Positions 1 to 6,912 of a DNA stretch of 9,152 nucleotides are shown piece after piece. Numbering within the stretch: the first letter of the stretch is position 1; every line of letters starts with the position of its first letter. The stretch covers positions 1 to 9,152 of the forward strand of contig DTPJ01000544.1 in assembly GCA_011334435.1 (NCBI GenBank), given 5' to 3'. Under the pieces are notes generated by a model that saw nothing but the letters and a program-made list of their open reading frames with translations, had not been told where the DNA came from and ran no database searches. This DNA comes from Candidatus Poribacteria bacterium (GTDB taxonomy: Bacteria > Poribacteria > DTPJ01). The translations under genes and the position numbers were made by a program.

Positions 1-52
1 GTTATTTAATAACAACAGATATATTGAGATATTCATAGGACGGCAGAAATGA
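1..52 (+). CDS. Possible 3' end of an upstream gene, cut by the window edge
   Basis: The second reading frame is open from the left edge and ends in TGA at 50-52. That stop shares an ATGA overlap with the ATG at 49-51 of the next gene, the usual layout of translationally coupled genes in an operon. The visible tail would be about 16 residues (LFNNNRYIEIFIGRQK). This is too short to identify anything. The other two frames close earlier (TAA at 7-9 and TAG at 36-38) and could equally be the true end, so the call rests only on the stop/start overlap. Confidence 0.3.
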   Translation, partial: LFNNNRYIEIFIGRQK

Positions 53-1239
53 AAATTTGTGTAGTTACCCAACAGGTCGGCAAAGTTTATAGTGGCCCCG
101 GAGTCCACTCGAATAATCTGATACGAGGCCTGATTAATGATGGAAACAACGTATGGGCGGTTGCACCAGAGAAACAGCGTCCTGAAGATTGTTCGGGATT
201 TCATTTTGTTGGTGTGCAGCAGCCCTTAATAAACAACAATCAAGCTCGCTGGTTTTTCCTAAGTTTGAGTTTTGCAAGGGCGATAAAGCAATTAGAGCAA
301 AGTCAAGATTTTTCCATTATGCATTTCACTGATGCCCGTGAAGCCCTTTTTTATCATCCTTCTGGTCCCGCATTAGGAAATCTTAATGATACCTATTCAG
401 CTGATCTTCGCCCTCTTTCTTTCTATCGTCGGCATTTTAATGATTGGCTAGTGCGTTGGGCGTATTATGGGATAAACCGTCAATTCGAGCGTTTGGCACT
501 GAAAAGGTTATCATACATTCTAGCTAACAGCAAATATACAGCACTTGTGGCTCAAATAAAGTATCCTGAAGTAGCATCTAAAATAGAGGTTTGTTATAAA
601 GGTGTAGATTGGAGAAAATATTTACCTGTTATCGAGTTGAGGAAAAATAATTCACCTCATACACCTCGTGTATTATTTGTCGGTGGAAATATGCAAAGAA
701 AGGGTATTCGCACTTTGATACGGGCTGCCCCTTTTATTATTAAAAAATTACCTGAAACAGCCTTTTTAATTGTAGGTGAAGACCCCGCCATACCTTTATA
801 TAAAAAAATGGCACATAGATTGGGAGTCGGTGAATATTTCAATTTCTTAGGCTGGAAATCCCAGGAGGAGTTGATAACGATTTATGCTCAATCGGATGTT
901 TTTGTAATGCCATCAATTTTTGAAGCTTTTGGATTGGTATTCCTTGAGGCAATGGCATCTGGATTACCGGTTATTGGAACGCGGGTGGGAGGTATTCCGG
1001 AAATTATCGAAAATAATAAGAATGGTCTTCTACTTCCACCTGAAGACACTTTTTCTTTAGCGGAAGCAATTGTAAAATTAATTGTAGATAAAAAGTATTG
1101 GAGACAACTTTCAATGAATGCGCTCGAATCTGTTCGCCAATATTCAGTAGAGACTATGTTAGAAAATATATATAAGATATATAATAACTTAATTCAAAAT
1201 AAGTATCTTTTTTATAGCGATGCTTATGGCAAATATTAG
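49..1239 (+). CDS. GT4-family glycosyltransferase (GT-B fold)
   Basis: A probable cytoplasmic retaining glycosyltransferase that moves a sugar from a nucleotide-sugar donor to a growing glycan. Its 396 residues are normal for the family. The N-terminal acceptor half starts MKICVVTQQVG and carries a glycine-rich loop (SGPGVHSNN, G16-G18) and a central HFTDARE stretch (H92). The C-terminal donor half begins near residue 206 with PRVLFVGG, followed by the basic R217-K218-G219. It holds the family signature EX7E as E292 and E300 (EAFGLVFLEAMASGLPV), then GTRVGGIPEII. Residues 292-300 contact the donor nucleotide in characterised GT4 enzymes. AGGA at 37-40, eight bases before the ATG, supports the start. 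The 3' end overlaps the next methyltransferase by 20 bases, so the two are probably co-translated. Donor and acceptor sugars cannot be read from the sequence. Confidence 0.93.
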   Translation: MKICVVTQQVGKVYSGPGVHSNNLIRGLINDGNNVWAVAPEKQRPEDCSGFHFVGVQQPLINNNQARWFFLSLSFARAIKQLEQSQDFSIMHFTDAREALFYHPSGPALGNLNDTYSADLRPLSFYRRHFNDWLVRWAYYGINRQFERLALKRLSYILANSKYTALVAQIKYPEVASKIEVCYKGVDWRKYLPVIELRKNNSPHTPRVLFVGGNMQRKGIRTLIRAAPFIIKKLPETAFLIVGEDPAIPLYKKMAHRLGVGEYFNFLGWKSQEELITIYAQSDVFVMPSIFEAFGLVFLEAMASGLPVIGTRVGGIPEIIENNKNGLLLPPEDTFSLAEAIVKLIVDKKYWRQLSMNALESVRQYSVETMLENIYKIYNNLIQNKYLFYSDAYGKY

Positions 1240-2152
1240 TTCAATAAATAATTCCCGATGTCGATTATGCGGCAATTTATCATTGAAACTGTTTTATCGA
1301 CTAGAAACTGGCAAATATATAAAATGTAATAAATGCGGTTTAGTATCAGTTGACCCTCTTCCAGATGCAAACTATATTTTCAATAGAGCGACGATGTGGG
1401 CAAAAGAATTTCATGCAAAACCCGAGAAGGTAAATCAGGTATATTCTAGACACTTCCAGGAAATTGCATATAACGAGTATCTGCAAATGGCTGGCCAATT
1501 TAGATCAAACGGGCGATTATTGGATGTTGGATGTGGTATTGGAGGCTTTATCGACGCAGCAAGCCATTGCGGGTGGGATTCTTATGGGATAGATATTAGC
1601 AATTCTGTTCGTATACCTCAATCAAAAGGTCTAAAAGCATTTCAGGGATATATAGAAGAGATGAATTTTATGGATAATTATTTTGATGTGATTACTATGT
1701 TCGACGTTATTGAACATATTGTTGATCTAAATTCTTTGATGAGCAGTGTTCGAAGATTGTTACGTCCTAACGGAGGTTTAATTATAGTAACGCCAAATAT
1801 AAAGTCACTAACGTCTCGTCTTCTTAGATCAAAATGGCAAGCCGTAGAGCCAGAAGATCATTACTCTTTATTTTCTTCATCGGCCTTGGAGTTCCTAGTA
1901 AACAAATATGGCTTTGTGACAAAAAAATTATTAGCTTATGATATCAATATTTATGATATTAAATATATATTTATGCCATACTTACGTTCTATAGAAGAAA
2001 GAAAACAACGTCAAAAAGAACGTCGAATATTAATTGAAAGAGTTGTGAACAACCCATCCTTATTATATATAAGGAACAATATTAATAGATTATTATCATT
2101 ATTGATGATGGGTGAAAGATTGATTATTGTCGCGAAGAAAAATGTTCAATAA
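1220..2152 (+). CDS. Class I SAM-dependent methyltransferase with N-terminal Cys4 ribbon
   Basis: Likely a cytoplasmic methyltransferase acting on a sugar, nucleotide sugar or lipid-linked glycan. The first 40 residues hold two CxxC knuckles (C14/C17 and C36/C39), a probable zinc ribbon. The Rossmann domain follows: motif I is LLDVGCGIGG (D102-G106), the acidic ribose-binding end of strand 2 is D125 in GIDIS, and motif III/IV is FDVITMFDVIEHIVD (155-169, E165-H166), then LRPNGGLIIVTPN. This is the Methyltransf_23 pattern. The C-terminal part is helical and basic and ends in a final strand, GERLIIVAKK. No clear Shine-Dalgarno site precedes the ATG. It lies inside the glycosyltransferase end (20-base overlap), which suggests coupling. 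ATG at 1226 (Met3) is an equally possible start. A second protein of the same design is at 4929-5831. The exact methyl acceptor is unknown. Confidence 0.88.
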   Translation: MLMANISSINNSRCRLCGNLSLKLFYRLETGKYIKCNKCGLVSVDPLPDANYIFNRATMWAKEFHAKPEKVNQVYSRHFQEIAYNEYLQMAGQFRSNGRLLDVGCGIGGFIDAASHCGWDSYGIDISNSVRIPQSKGLKAFQGYIEEMNFMDNYFDVITMFDVIEHIVDLNSLMSSVRRLLRPNGGLIIVTPNIKSLTSRLLRSKWQAVEPEDHYSLFSSSALEFLVNKYGFVTKKLLAYDINIYDIKYIFMPYLRSIEERKQRQKERRILIERVVNNPSLLYIRNNINRLLSLLMMGERLIIVAKKNVQ

Positions 2153-3203
2153 TGGTTTTATTAATAATTTCTGCTAATTTTGACGATAGGACTTCGGAAC
2201 TGGCTTTTTGTCTAAACGTTTGAAAGGCATTCTCCCCTAACATTTTTAATATATTTGGATTATCGATAAGATATTTAATGGATTCGGCAAGAGCATAGGC
2301 GTCATTCATTGGACAAAACCAAGAATCAAATCCATGGGTCAGGAGCTCATGGTTGGCAGGATTTTCTCCGACGATCGTTGGTTTTCCCATTGATATACAT
2401 TGAAAAGTCTTACTAGCAATGACACGGCTAGCTTTTTCCGATGAACCGAAATGGCCTCCTAGACACACAGTCGCTTCCGAAATATGAAATGGTAAAATTT
2501 CGAGGGCAACAGGTTCAATAAGCTCTACGTTCTGTAATTTAAATTTATTCGCTGAAAACAATTTAAGTTTCTTAAGCGGGGCAATAATACGAAATTTAAT
2601 CCCATACTTATTAAGGAGATCTGCTGATTGTAATATTATTTCAATGCCATGGAGTTTCAATAATGTCCCGTAAAAAAGAACCAAATTATCTTTGGATACA
2701 TTTGAATTTGTAGGATGGAAAATATCTTCGTCGCAGCCTACAAATAGAATGTCTATTTTATCCTTTGGAACCCCCAAAGTCTCAGAGAAGTAGTGCGCAT
2801 GTGTTTCGGTATCCAAAATAATGCGAGAAGCTCTATCACAAGAGGCATGGTCTACCCATTTAGCAATTCGACCGAAAATTGAATTGGGCGAAAACATATT
2901 TCTATCAAAACACAATGTATCATATGTTGATAGAAATGCATCAAAAAGGATTGGCTCATTAATTAGCCTTCCTGCAAACAGCATTATTAAGTGGCCATAA
3001 AATCCAATGAAGTATAAAGAAGGATTATTTAAAATCGCGTTTTCTATCATGCCTATAGTATTTAGAATTGATTGTAGAAGTATATTGCCCCTCCCCCTTC
3101 TTCTGCCAACGTATTTTATATTATGATATTTTAATAAGTACTTATATAATAAAGAATTCCGAGGATATTCCAATTCTCTGCCGGTAGTAAACAAAATGTC
3201 CAC
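2124..3203 (-). CDS. Divergent GT-B glycosyltransferase (GT4-like), opposite strand
   Basis: A 359-residue probable glycosyltransferase. The C-terminal half has the GT4 layout: LVLFYGTLLKLHGIEII (174-190), then SKTFQCISMGKPTIVGENPA (264-283) and NHELLTHG. Aligned by eye on the G-x-P of the 49-1239 enzyme, the positions of the two EX7E glutamates are R260 and Q268, so the signature is lost and the enzyme is atypical. The N-terminal half is hydrophobic around 62-90 (SLYFIGFYGHLIMLFAGRL), possibly a membrane-association surface. The start is GTG at 3201-3203; an in-frame TAG two codons further upstream rules out a longer form. I see no Shine-Dalgarno site. It is the only reversed gene in the glycan block: its last 29 bases overlap the end of the 1220-2152 methyltransferase, and it diverges from the nucleotidyltransferase at 3255. 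Altered specificity or loss of catalysis are both possible. Confidence 0.83.
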   Translation of the reverse strand: MDILFTTGRELEYPRNSLLYKYLLKYHNIKYVGRRRGRGNILLQSILNTIGMIENAILNNPSLYFIGFYGHLIMLFAGRLINEPILFDAFLSTYDTLCFDRNMFSPNSIFGRIAKWVDHASCDRASRIILDTETHAHYFSETLGVPKDKIDILFVGCDEDIFHPTNSNVSKDNLVLFYGTLLKLHGIEIILQSADLLNKYGIKFRIIAPLKKLKLFSANKFKLQNVELIEPVALEILPFHISEATVCLGGHFGSSEKASRVIASKTFQCISMGKPTIVGENPANHELLTHGFDSWFCPMNDAYALAESIKYLIDNPNILKMLGENAFQTFRQKASSEVLSSKLAEIINKTIIEHFSSRQ

Positions 3204-3211
3204 GATAATCT

Positions 3212-3219
3212 ATTATAAT
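3212..3219. promoter_or_regulatory. Self-complementary ATTATAAT: candidate bidirectional -10 element
   Basis: The octamer ATTATAAT reads the same on both strands, so a consensus TATAAT is present on the + strand (3214-3219) and on the - strand (3217-3212). It sits in the 51-base gap between the divergent genes starting at 3203 and 3255. On the + strand a start near 3226 would leave a leader of roughly 30 bases before AGGAG at 3243-3247. On the - strand a start near 3205 would leave almost no leader before the GTG at 3203. I found no good -35 box at 16-18 bases on either side. Symmetric -10 elements are known to drive divergent transcription in bacteria; its use here is inferred. Confidence 0.42.
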
Positions 3220-3242
3220 GCTACCTAATAACAATCCGTGAT

Positions 3243-3247
3243 AGGAG
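3243..3247 (+). promoter_or_regulatory. Ribosome binding site AGGAG of the nucleotidyltransferase
   Basis: AGGAG lies seven bases before the ATG at 3255. It is one of the clearest Shine-Dalgarno sites in the glycan block. Its presence fits the first gene of a transcription unit, whereas the next two genes in the operon have weak or no such sites. Confidence 0.7.
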
Positions 3248-3254
3248 AATCCAT

Positions 3255-4007
3255 ATGAGAGAGGATTGGATAGGATTAGTACCAGCTGCTGGCAAAGGTC
3301 TTAGATTAAATTTGCCATATCCCAAGGAATTATATCCTGTTATAAGAAATAATCATTATAAACCTGTTGCTCAATTTGTAATTGATCAAATGGTGGGAGT
3401 AGGTATTAAACATATTGTTTTTGTTATAAATGAGACAAAACATCAATTAATAGGTTATTTCGGGAGTGGATCCAGATTTGGGTGTTCGTTCAGTTATGTT
3501 GTTCAAGAAGATATAGAGAACAATCAATCATCGACATCTCCAGGCCTTGGGATCGCATTGGATGCCGCATATCATTTGACAACTGGTAAAACGGTGTTTT
3601 TTGGTATGCCTGACACCATAATCCAACCCAAAAATATGTATAGACAATGCATGCCTTATTTGGCAGAATATGATTTAGAATTATGTTTATTTCCCACAGA
3701 ATTTCCCAATAAATTTGGGATGGTGAGAAGAAATGAAGAAGGAAAAGTTCTGGAAATCATTGATAAGCCCCAAAAAACCGAATTAAAATATATGTGGGGA
3801 AGCATTGTCTGGAAAGCTCGATTTACAGAATATCTTCATCATAAAATAACCAGTGAGAAAGTTTATGATTTTGCCTCTATCATTAATCAGGCAATTCGTG
3901 ATGGTTTGTCGGTGCATAGTACTATTATTGAGGATGGAGATTATATTGATCTCGGGACTTACACGGAAATCCTAGAACTTGACAAACGACTTCGAGACAA
4001 CGAGTAA
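3255..4007 (+). CDS. Sugar-1-phosphate nucleotidyltransferase (RmlA/NTP_transferase family)
   Basis: Predicted to join a sugar-1-phosphate to an NTP, giving the nucleotide sugar used by the nearby glycosyltransferases, with release of pyrophosphate in the cytoplasm. The nucleotide-binding loop is GLVPAAGKGLRL (G13, G15, R17), followed by PKEL with K24. The metal- and substrate-binding residues expected for this fold are visible: D120 in FFGMPDTI, K171 in EIIDKP and D232 in DYIDLGTYTE, matching the aspartates and lysine of RmlA-type enzymes. The protein is 250 residues, shorter than typical RmlA (about 290), so it resembles the short nucleotidyltransferases without an extended C-terminal region. 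It opens the centre operon; the GT2 gene begins 9 bases after it. The base and sugar (dTTP/glucose, CTP, UTP or other) cannot be decided. No RmlB, RmlC or RmlD partner is in the window. Confidence 0.88.
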   Translation: MREDWIGLVPAAGKGLRLNLPYPKELYPVIRNNHYKPVAQFVIDQMVGVGIKHIVFVINETKHQLIGYFGSGSRFGCSFSYVVQEDIENNQSSTSPGLGIALDAAYHLTTGKTVFFGMPDTIIQPKNMYRQCMPYLAEYDLELCLFPTEFPNKFGMVRRNEEGKVLEIIDKPQKTELKYMWGSIVWKARFTEYLHHKITSEKVYDFASIINQAIRDGLSVHSTIIEDGDYIDLGTYTEILELDKRLRDNE

Positions 4008-4016
4008 ATATTAATC

Positions 4017-4922
4017 ATGACTCCCTTTCCCGAATTGTCGATCATCATTGTCAACTATAACCAAAAAAAAGATACAATAGAATGCATACAATCTCTCATC
4101 AACGCAGGCGCTGGATATAATCAAATTATAGTTGTGGATAACGCCTCGACGGATGGGTCCATTGAAGCAATATATGAGAGATATAGAGATAATATACAAA
4201 TAATCCATTCGAATATTAATAAGGGTTATCCATACGCACTTAATCTTGGAATACCAAAAGCTTTAGAAAATGGAGCGGAGTGGGTTTTAATGATTAATAA
4301 TGACACAATTGTTGATAAAGACCTTATAAATCAACTGAATATAGCAAGACAAACACACCCAGAATTTAGCATAATAAGTCCAATAATATTGTATTATAAC
4401 AATCCAGATCTCATTTGGTACCTTGGATATCGTATATTACCAGGTACTCTTATTGGATATGGCTCTTATCGAGGAAGAAAATTTACTTATAATCTACCCG
4501 AATATAAATCAGTTGATCTATTTCATGGGTGTGCAATGATGGTAAATCGCGATGTATTCAATAAGATAGGATTATTTGACGAATCACAACTAATATATGG
4601 TGACGATGCAGATTTTTCAATTAGGGCTAAACAAGCAGGTTTTAAAGGAGCTGTTGCAACGAGAGCGAAGCTATGGCATAAGGTCTCGGCAACCATGGGT
4701 CAACAAAATCCAAAGACAAGGTATTTAAAAATAAGAAATACAGTTCTTTTTTATCGAAAATATGCGCATGGTCTAACCAAGATTATTATGCAAATATTTA
4801 CTCTTTTCAGGTGTTTAATTATAATGCTTAGAGACATATCAATGGGAAACTTCAAACTAATTAAACCGCTTTGGAACGGTTTGTTAGATGGATGGCGGGG
4901 GCAAGTTCTTAACCGATATTGA
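4017..4922 (+). CDS. GT2-family glycosyltransferase (GT-A fold, rhamnosyltransferase-like)
   Basis: A probable inverting glycosyltransferase of 301 residues. The GT-A domain opens with LSIIIVNYNQ (7-16) and VVDNASTDGS (39-48, nucleotide-binding D41). The DXD-equivalent metal site is MINNDT (N94-N95-D96). The C-terminal part has FHGCAMMVNRDVF, the catalytic-base region GDDADFSIRAKQAGF (D196, D197, D199) and LWHKVSATMG (H221). This order is that of GT2 proteins such as rhamnosyltransferases of O-antigen and capsule clusters; donor identity remains a guess. The C-terminus (about 240-275) is hydrophobic and basic and may sit on the membrane. No convincing Shine-Dalgarno site precedes ATG 4017, only nine bases after the previous stop, so translation is probably coupled. 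The next gene starts six bases after the stop. Confidence 0.92.
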   Translation: MTPFPELSIIIVNYNQKKDTIECIQSLINAGAGYNQIIVVDNASTDGSIEAIYERYRDNIQIIHSNINKGYPYALNLGIPKALENGAEWVLMINNDTIVDKDLINQLNIARQTHPEFSIISPIILYYNNPDLIWYLGYRILPGTLIGYGSYRGRKFTYNLPEYKSVDLFHGCAMMVNRDVFNKIGLFDESQLIYGDDADFSIRAKQAGFKGAVATRAKLWHKVSATMGQQNPKTRYLKIRNTVLFYRKYAHGLTKIIMQIFTLFRCLIIMLRDISMGNFKLIKPLWNGLLDGWRGQVLNRY

Positions 4923-4928
4923 GCAAAC

Positions 4929-5831
4929 ATGTCAAATGCTTGTATTCTATGCGATTCCTCTAAATCAAAAGTAGTCGCTGAAATCCCAGATTTGTGGCTA
5001 GAGCGATTAGATAAAATATTCAAATATGTGCAATGTGAAAATTGTGGTCTTATATATCAATCACCCGGTTTATCAAGAGAACAATTGATGAAATATTATT
5101 CCTTTGAATATAGGCAAACGCAAGCAAAAAAAACATATTTTCATTGTATTGGTTTAAGGCGAAGAGCTAAAATAGTCACGGGCAATAGAAATCACGGCGT
5201 TTTACTGGACATAGGAAGTGGCAATGGGGAATTCATTCGATTTATGCGTGATAATTATAATTGGGAAGTTGTTGGATTAGAAATCGATTGTGAATTAGCA
5301 AAAACGTCCGTAAATTTACATCAATTAAAAGTGTTTTGTGGAACATTGGAAGAAGTTAATTTTAATAATAATCAATTCGATGCCATAACACTTTGGGACA
5401 CTTTAGAGCATGTACCTGATCCGAGCAACACCTTGAAGGAAATAAGAAGGATCATTAAACCTGACGGTATTTTGATATTACGTTTGCCAAATTATGATAG
5501 TCGTGATGCTCGACTTTTCGGCAAATATTGGTGTGGCTTTGATTCTCCTAGGCATTTGTTTGTTTTTAATGAACGAACAATTAATGAATTACTTATGAAA
5601 GCCAACTTTCATGTGGAATACACACGTTCTGACATAGGAAGCTATCTCAATTTTATAAAAAGTATTCAGTTTTGGATGATAGGGATGGGTTTTAGTATCA
5701 ATTTTAGACGCTTTTTTTTACGATTACTTAAAACACCCATTTCCCGATTGATAGGATTCGTTTTTATGGCGATCAAGGATGTTGGAGGAAAAGGAAGCGA
5801 ATTGGTTGTTGTAGCATCTCCGTCCAAATAA
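4929..5831 (+). CDS. Class I SAM-dependent methyltransferase with N-terminal Cys4 ribbon (second copy of the design)
   Basis: The 300 residues repeat the architecture of the 1220-2152 protein. Two CxxC pairs (C5/C8 and C36/C39) form a probable zinc ribbon, with a spacer of 27 residues rather than 18. The methyltransferase domain has motif I LLDIGSGNGEF (D94, G96, G98), the strand-2 acid in GLEID (E118, D120), FDAITLWDTLEHVPD (150-164, E160-H161), IKPDGILILRLPNY, then FGKYWCGFDSPRHLFVFNE and a final strand SELVVVASPSK. The FDSPRHLFVF segment is frequent in Methyltransf_23 proteins of surface-glycan clusters. A weak GAG lies five bases before the ATG, and the gene begins six bases after the GT2 stop. 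The likely role is to methylate the sugar added by a neighbour, or a sugar intermediate. The methyl acceptor is not identifiable from the sequence. Confidence 0.9.
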   Translation: MSNACILCDSSKSKVVAEIPDLWLERLDKIFKYVQCENCGLIYQSPGLSREQLMKYYSFEYRQTQAKKTYFHCIGLRRRAKIVTGNRNHGVLLDIGSGNGEFIRFMRDNYNWEVVGLEIDCELAKTSVNLHQLKVFCGTLEEVNFNNNQFDAITLWDTLEHVPDPSNTLKEIRRIIKPDGILILRLPNYDSRDARLFGKYWCGFDSPRHLFVFNERTINELLMKANFHVEYTRSDIGSYLNFIKSIQFWMIGMGFSINFRRFFLRLLKTPISRLIGFVFMAIKDVGGKGSELVVVASPSK

Positions 5832-5840
5832 CTTTAACAC

Positions 5841-5846
5841 GAAAGG
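5841..5846 (+). promoter_or_regulatory. Ribosome binding site that fixes the start of the membrane protein
   Basis: GAAAGG lies eight bases before ATG 5855 but only two before an in-frame TTG at 5849. The spacing therefore favours the ATG and drops two codons from the longest open frame. Confidence 0.6.
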
Positions 5847-5854
5847 TATTGGAA

Positions 5855-6814
5855 ATGTCTTTTAAATCACGTAATTTATTGATAGTAGCCCGACGTTTGA
5901 TGCCATCTATTCATTCAATTATCACCGATAAAAATAAACTTATCTTTACGGTTATAACTATAGTATTTACTTTTGTGATTTTGGGTTATCTCATTTTTTC
6001 TCAATGGCATATTCTAGTAACATATAATTGGAAACTTCGACCGATATACCTTGTTGTTGCTTTCGTTATCTATAGTCTCATTTTATTATTTAATACATTA
6101 ACCTGGACAAGCATTATAAGAAATTTCGGTTCTAAGAAAGATTTTGGGATTCATTTTCGATCAACCACTATCTCTGCATTGGGTAAGCGGTTGCCGGGTA
6201 CTTTTTGGTATGTCATATGGAGAGCACAACTTTATAAAGAAGAATTTACTGGGCCGGTCATTGCATATGCAAGTGGAGTAGAAATGGTGATAACTGTAAT
6301 AGCGGCAATAATAATAAGCAGTATATTCGCCATACCTCTTATTCTTAAATATCAGTACAGTTTGTGGGTTATTGTGCTGATGTTGATCATATGCATCGTC
6401 GTATTACATCCAAAGATACTCGCTTGGTCTTTTAAAAAATTGAAACTCAATGTGGATCGAATTCCCTACAAATTTTATCTTTTCTGGGTCGGTCTCTACC
6501 TGATTATATGGTTGCTTGTGGGGTTGTTATTATTTTTATTTGGAAATTTTTTCTCAGATATCCCCATAAATGATTTACCTTATTTTATTGGCTCAACTGC
6601 ATTAACAGGAGTGATTTCAAGATTATTACTCTTTTCCCCAAGCACATTTGGTTTTGGCGAAATAAGTCTTAGTTTATTACTCTCTAATATATTGCCATCT
6701 TCTTTTGCGGTAGTCATAGCTATTTCAAATCGTATTTTTATTATTTCATATGAATTAATTTGGGCATTAATATCCACACTTTCAACAAAATCCGAACTTC
6801 AATCACAAAACTAA
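5855..6814 (+). CDS. Multispanning membrane protein, LPG-synthase-TM / UPF0104 'flippase-like' family
   Basis: An integral membrane protein of 319 residues from ATG 5855. Hydrophobic segments are visible near 29-48, 63-86, 142-164, 169-184, 207-230, 245-260 and 283-309. Conserved-looking soluble motifs are GKRLPGTFWYVIWRAQLY (110-127) and FSPSTFGFGEISLSLLLS (260-277), the counterparts of the R-x-P and glycine-rich G-x-G-x-x-E motifs of the lysylphosphatidylglycerol-synthase transmembrane domain family. Many members stand alone, without the aminoacyl-transferase half, beside glycosyltransferases. Flippase-like or lipid-sugar handling roles have been proposed for them but are not settled. It is the last gene of the centre operon, 23 bases after the methyltransferase. 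With no Wzx- or ABC-type exporter visible here, it is a candidate for the membrane step, but this is inference. Confidence 0.8.
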   Translation: MSFKSRNLLIVARRLMPSIHSIITDKNKLIFTVITIVFTFVILGYLIFSQWHILVTYNWKLRPIYLVVAFVIYSLILLFNTLTWTSIIRNFGSKKDFGIHFRSTTISALGKRLPGTFWYVIWRAQLYKEEFTGPVIAYASGVEMVITVIAAIIISSIFAIPLILKYQYSLWVIVLMLIICIVVLHPKILAWSFKKLKLNVDRIPYKFYLFWVGLYLIIWLLVGLLLFLFGNFFSDIPINDLPYFIGSTALTGVISRLLLFSPSTFGFGEISLSLLLSNILPSSFAVVIAISNRIFIISYELIWALISTLSTKSELQSQN

Positions 6815-6837
6815 TATCAATTACTACCAAGGGATTA

Positions 6838-6866
6838 TTGCTTTATATTCACTTCATTCATAATAT
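6838..6866 (+). promoter_or_regulatory. Candidate sigma-70-type promoter of the repeat-protein gene
   Basis: TTGCTT (6838-6843) and TAATAT (6861-6866) are separated by 17 bases, in the 98-base gap before the secreted repeat protein. They match the consensus at 3 of 6 and 4 of 6 positions, which is weak in an AT-rich region. The position fits a new transcription unit after the glycan operon. Confidence 0.33.
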
Positions 6867-6870
6867 AAAG
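6841..6870. repeat. Inverted repeat CTTTATATT / AATATAAAG with a 12-base spacer
   Basis: The arms at 6841-6849 and 6862-6870 are perfect reverse complements of nine bases. They overlap both boxes of the candidate promoter. No T-run follows, so it is a poor intrinsic terminator for the upstream operon. A regulator-binding operator is a reasonable alternative, as is chance in AT-rich DNA. Confidence 0.4.
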
Positions 6871-6902
6871 TTAAAATGGTTTCGGATTTGATCATAAACG
6901 AT

Positions 6903-6907
6903 GGAGG
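6903..6907 (+). promoter_or_regulatory. Ribosome binding site GGAGG that fixes the start at 6913
   Basis: GGAGG ends five bases before ATG 6913. An ATG also exists at 6901 in the same frame, but it lies before this site and has no Shine-Dalgarno sequence of its own. Starting at 6913 also gives a normal signal peptide. Confidence 0.75.
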
Positions 6908-6912
6908 ACAAT

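Noticed and set aside
1..13. Palindrome GTTATT-T-AATAAC at the left edge
   Set aside because: Six AT-rich pairs with a one-base centre cannot form a hairpin, and such palindromes are expected by chance in this composition.
657..842. Open frame of 61 codons on the - strand inside the GT4 gene
   Set aside because: It lies wholly inside a well-supported gene on the other strand and its translation shows no recognisable motif.
3704..3720. Inverted repeat TCCCAA / TTGGGA inside the nucleotidyltransferase gene
   Set aside because: Short stem in coding sequence, with no regulatory context.
4011..4208. Open frame of 65 codons on the - strand over the start of the GT2 gene
   Set aside because: It is antisense to the conserved nucleotide-binding region of the GT2 protein and has no recognisable motif.
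4863..4882. Inverted repeat AAACCG / CGGTTT near the end of the GT2 gene
   Set aside because: A six-base stem inside a coding region with no T-run after it; more likely chance than a terminator.
4751..5023. Open frame of 90 codons on the - strand across the GT2/methyltransferase junction
   Set aside because: Both overlapping + strand genes have clear family motifs here; the antisense translation does not.
6580..6777. Open frame of 65 codons on the - strand inside the membrane-protein gene
   Set aside because: It is antisense to the FGFGE motif and the last membrane segment, with no features of its own.
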